Source: Ruminococcus sp. AF41-9
Lineage (GTDB): Bacteria > Bacillota > Clostridia > Lachnospirales > Lachnospiraceae
Assembly: GCF_003477525.1 (NCBI RefSeq)
Contig: NZ_QUDO01000005.1
Span: 67,389-131,388, forward strand
DNA length: 64,000 nt
Direction: 5' to 3'
The notes beneath the pieces were generated by a model. That model had not been told where the DNA came from and ran no database searches. It worked only from the letters and a program-made list of their open reading frames with translations. The stretch's first letter is position 1; each line of letters starts with the position of its first letter. Below, one piece after another: positions 62,583-64,000 of the stretch. Position numbers and translations under genes: made by a program.

Positions 62583-62611
62583 AGAGCTGTTGGCAGATTG
62601 TCAACAGCTCT
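62583..62611. terminator. Stem-loop between the binding-protein gene and the permease
   Basis: AGAGCTGTTG (62583-62592) with CAACAGCTCT (62602-62611), 10 perfect pairs, followed on the minus strand by CTTTTC. Likely a partial terminator favouring the binding protein, as at 15947-15983 in the liv operon. Confidence 0.65.
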
Positions 62612-62693
62612 GTTGTTATTTTTTATGTTTTACGGATTGCAGATGTTACTATTCACACCGTGCACAGTAACTTTCAGATACAAAGCTCAGGAA

Positions 62694-63482
62694 TTATTTC
62701 TTTACAATGATAACCTGGCTTGCATTTGCATAAGTATCTGTAAAATCAACGCTTGATTTACGGTCTTCTGTTACAGTCATTCCTGCTGCACCGAAATCAG
62801 CTTTACCGGACTGTACTGCCGGAAGAATGGAGTCAAATTCCATATCTTCAATCTTCAGTTCATATCCAAGTTTGTCACAGATTGCCTGGGCGATATCTGC
62901 GTCGATACCTACGATATCATCACCTTCGTGGTATTCATATGGCTCGAACTCAGCGTTGGTAGCCATTACCAGAGTTCCGTTGGAACGGTCAACGTCTTCC
63001 GGAGATTCATATGGAGTCTTGCCTGCATCATCACCGATATAGTTATCCATGATGCTGTCGATAGTTCCGTCTTCTTTCAGTTCTTCCAAAGCTCCGTTGA
63101 TCTTGTCAAGAAGTTCATCGTTACCCTTCTTTAAGCAGATTGCATACTCTTCTTCTTCGAATGGCTCATCCAGGATCTTAAGGTCGTCGTTATTCTCAGC
63201 AAATTTCGCTGCCGGCTGTGAATCAATGATCACACAGTCGATCTGTCCTGCCTTTAACGCCTGAACTGCTTCGCTTCCTTTATTATAACGCTCAACTGTA
63301 GATCCGTCTTTTTCATAATCAGAAGCGTCAAGGTCGCCTGTGGTACCAAGCTGTACACCGATAGTTGCGCCTGCAAGGTCATCTTTGGATGCTACTTCCT
63401 TCGATGCATATACATTGCCTGCCATAGAAACTACCATGATTGCACTTAATGCAAGAGCTGCAAATCTCTTTTTGTCTTTCAT
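62694..63482 (-). CDS. Amino acid ABC transporter substrate-binding protein, circularly permuted
   Basis: 262 residues from ATG 63482 (GAGGAGG, 7 bases upstream). Signal peptide to about VYASKE. The domain order is reversed compared with GlnH/HisJ: residues about 30-165 (SKDDLAGATIGVQLGTTGDL, ERYNKGSEAVQALKAGQIDC, DDLKILDEPF, LKEDGTIDSIMDNYIGDD) match what is normally the second half. After a short linker (AGKTPYESPEDVDRS) residues about 185-262 (GTLVMATNAEFEPYEYHEGD, IVGIDADIAQAICDKLGY, MEFDSILPAVQSGKADFGAA, GMTVTEDRKSSVDFTDTYAN) match the normal first half and end at VIIVKK, the usual hinge. All parts of a type II binding fold are present once. No lipobox Cys; SMAGN stands where a lipobox SMAGC would be. 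Confidence 0.9.
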   Translation of the reverse strand: MKDKKRFAALALSAIMVVSMAGNVYASKEVASKDDLAGATIGVQLGTTGDLDASDYEKDGSTVERYNKGSEAVQALKAGQIDCVIIDSQPAAKFAENNDDLKILDEPFEEEEYAICLKKGNDELLDKINGALEELKEDGTIDSIMDNYIGDDAGKTPYESPEDVDRSNGTLVMATNAEFEPYEYHEGDDIVGIDADIAQAICDKLGYELKIEDMEFDSILPAVQSGKADFGAAGMTVTEDRKSSVDFTDTYANASQVIIVKK

Positions 63483-63642
63483 GTCTTTTCCTCCTCGCAC
63501 CCGAAAGTAAATAAAAATATCCACCTGTGTCCACATAAGGAGGCGTAAGTATATTTATTCACTCTGGCTGTATATATTTTATATTTTGTCTTTAATTTTA
63601 ACATACTTTTCACAAATTGCAAGCCTTTGTGACAGGTAAAAC

Positions 63643-63671
63643 TTGCATAACAGAATACGTTTTTTTATAAT
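63643..63671 (+). promoter_or_regulatory. Rightward promoter toward the window edge
   Basis: TTGCAT (63643-63648), 17 bp spacer, TATAAT (63666-63671). No gene follows in the remaining 330 bases, so it likely serves a gene beyond the window or a small RNA. The rest of the 63483-64000 gap shows an AT-rich leftward promoter zone and a GTTACTG...CAGTAAC pair (63829-63872). Confidence 0.6.
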
Positions 63672-63913
63672 GTATAATGTTAATATTCCCATAAACGGAA
63701 GATAAAGGAAAAATTTCACTTTTTCATAACATTTATCCTTTATGATAAGAACATATCGGGTAAATCCGCAGGTGATTCCTGATCAGTCAGAGATTTACTG
63801 CCGGAGTATCCCGTGGGGAAAGAACCGTTACTGATATCATTCCTGTTGTCAGAAATGGAGCGGACAGTAACACGAATGTATAAATAATGAAATAGGTAAT
63901 TGCGAAACTCGCG

Positions 63914-63964
63914 GTGCTCGTTCGCAACCTTGAACCAAAACAAGGAAGAATTCGCGAAGAGCAC
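63914..63964. repeat. Nested palindromic element
   Basis: Outer arms GTGCTCGTTCGC (63914-63925) and GCGAAGAGCAC (63954-63964), inner arms CCTTG (63928-63932) and CAAGG (63941-63945), loop AACCAAAA. No T-run follows. Looks like an intergenic repeat sequence of the genome. Confidence 0.55.
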
Positions 63965-64000
63965 GACTTGTGGAATGAAAAATGGATAATCGGACATTTT

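Noticed and set aside
63540..63570. ArgR box upstream of the amino acid-binding protein gene
   Set aside because: Only one half (TGAATAAATAT) fits; the second half is poor and the region is very AT-rich.
63740..63997. Leftward open frame of 85 residues at the window edge
   Set aside because: No ribosome site or family likeness, and it crosses the palindromic repeats.

Overview
This 64 kb window is chromosomal DNA of a low-to-moderate-GC anaerobic Firmicute, most likely a gut Lachnospiraceae member close to Blautia/Ruminococcus. The call rests on the Firmicutes-type gene orders (mraZ-rsmH-ftsL-PBP-PBP-mraY-murD-ftsW-murA-ftsQ-ftsZ; priA-def-fmt-yugP-rsmB-rlmN-prpC-prkC-rsgA-rpe-thiN; infC-rpmI-rplT), the anaerobic class III ribonucleotide reductase, strong Shine-Dalgarno sites, a DAP-type MurE (DNPR motif), a SpoVD-like PBP and DUF4364/DUF1540 genes. 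I cannot name the species.

Layout. 1-3.5 kb: end of a TrpR-like regulator, a hybrid sensor kinase broken by two 1-base deletions, and a PHP phosphoesterase. 3.5-6.5 kb: wreckage of a xylose-type sugar ABC operon; its permease has an internal deletion and is split by an IS605-type element (tnpA, tnpB, omega-RNA). 6.5-12.3 kb: polysaccharide deacetylase, YesL-like membrane protein, radical SAM protein, DUF4364 regulator, rarA, cytidylate-kinase-like protein. 12.3-17.5 kb: complete branched-chain amino acid ABC operon (livK-H-M-G-F) with a terminator in its leader. 17.6-19.7 kb: infC-rpmI-rplT with an attenuated leader and an AUU start, then a DUF1540 protein. 19.7-34.3 kb: the division/cell-wall cluster, read leftward from a promoter with four phased MraZ boxes. 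34.4-49.3 kb: lgt, ychF, and the translation/cell-wall signalling operon priA to thiN. 49.3-53.2 kb: murE and a large sortase-type surface protein. 53.2-60.1 kb: carbamate kinase-like gene, nrdD with NrdR boxes, a zinc-ribbon membrane protein, asnA with a long structured leader, and a CBS protein. 60.2-63.5 kb: a polar amino acid ABC operon whose binding protein is circularly permuted, ending in a BASS-family transporter gene. 63.5-64 kb: a rightward promoter and a palindromic repeat.

How it fits together. Most of the window is core envelope growth and translation: lipid II precursor synthesis (MurA, MurE, MurD, MraY), septal synthesis (FtsW, two class B PBPs, FtsQ, FtsL, FtsZ), PASTA kinase/phosphatase control (PrkC/PrpC), lipoprotein maturation (Lgt), and ribosome/initiation functions (IF3, L20, L35, Def, Fmt, RsmB, RlmN, RsgA).

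Points of most interest: (i) the circularly permuted substrate-binding protein; (ii) small deletions, mostly in or beside short runs, in murE, nrdD, thiN and the kinase, which look like residual sequencing errors; (iii) an IS605 insertion whose empty site, TAM and guide can be read off; (iv) DENGN-type repeat tails on two extracytoplasmic divisome proteins; (v) several untypical leaders (liv, asnA, spoVD-like). No tRNA, rRNA or CRISPR array was found.
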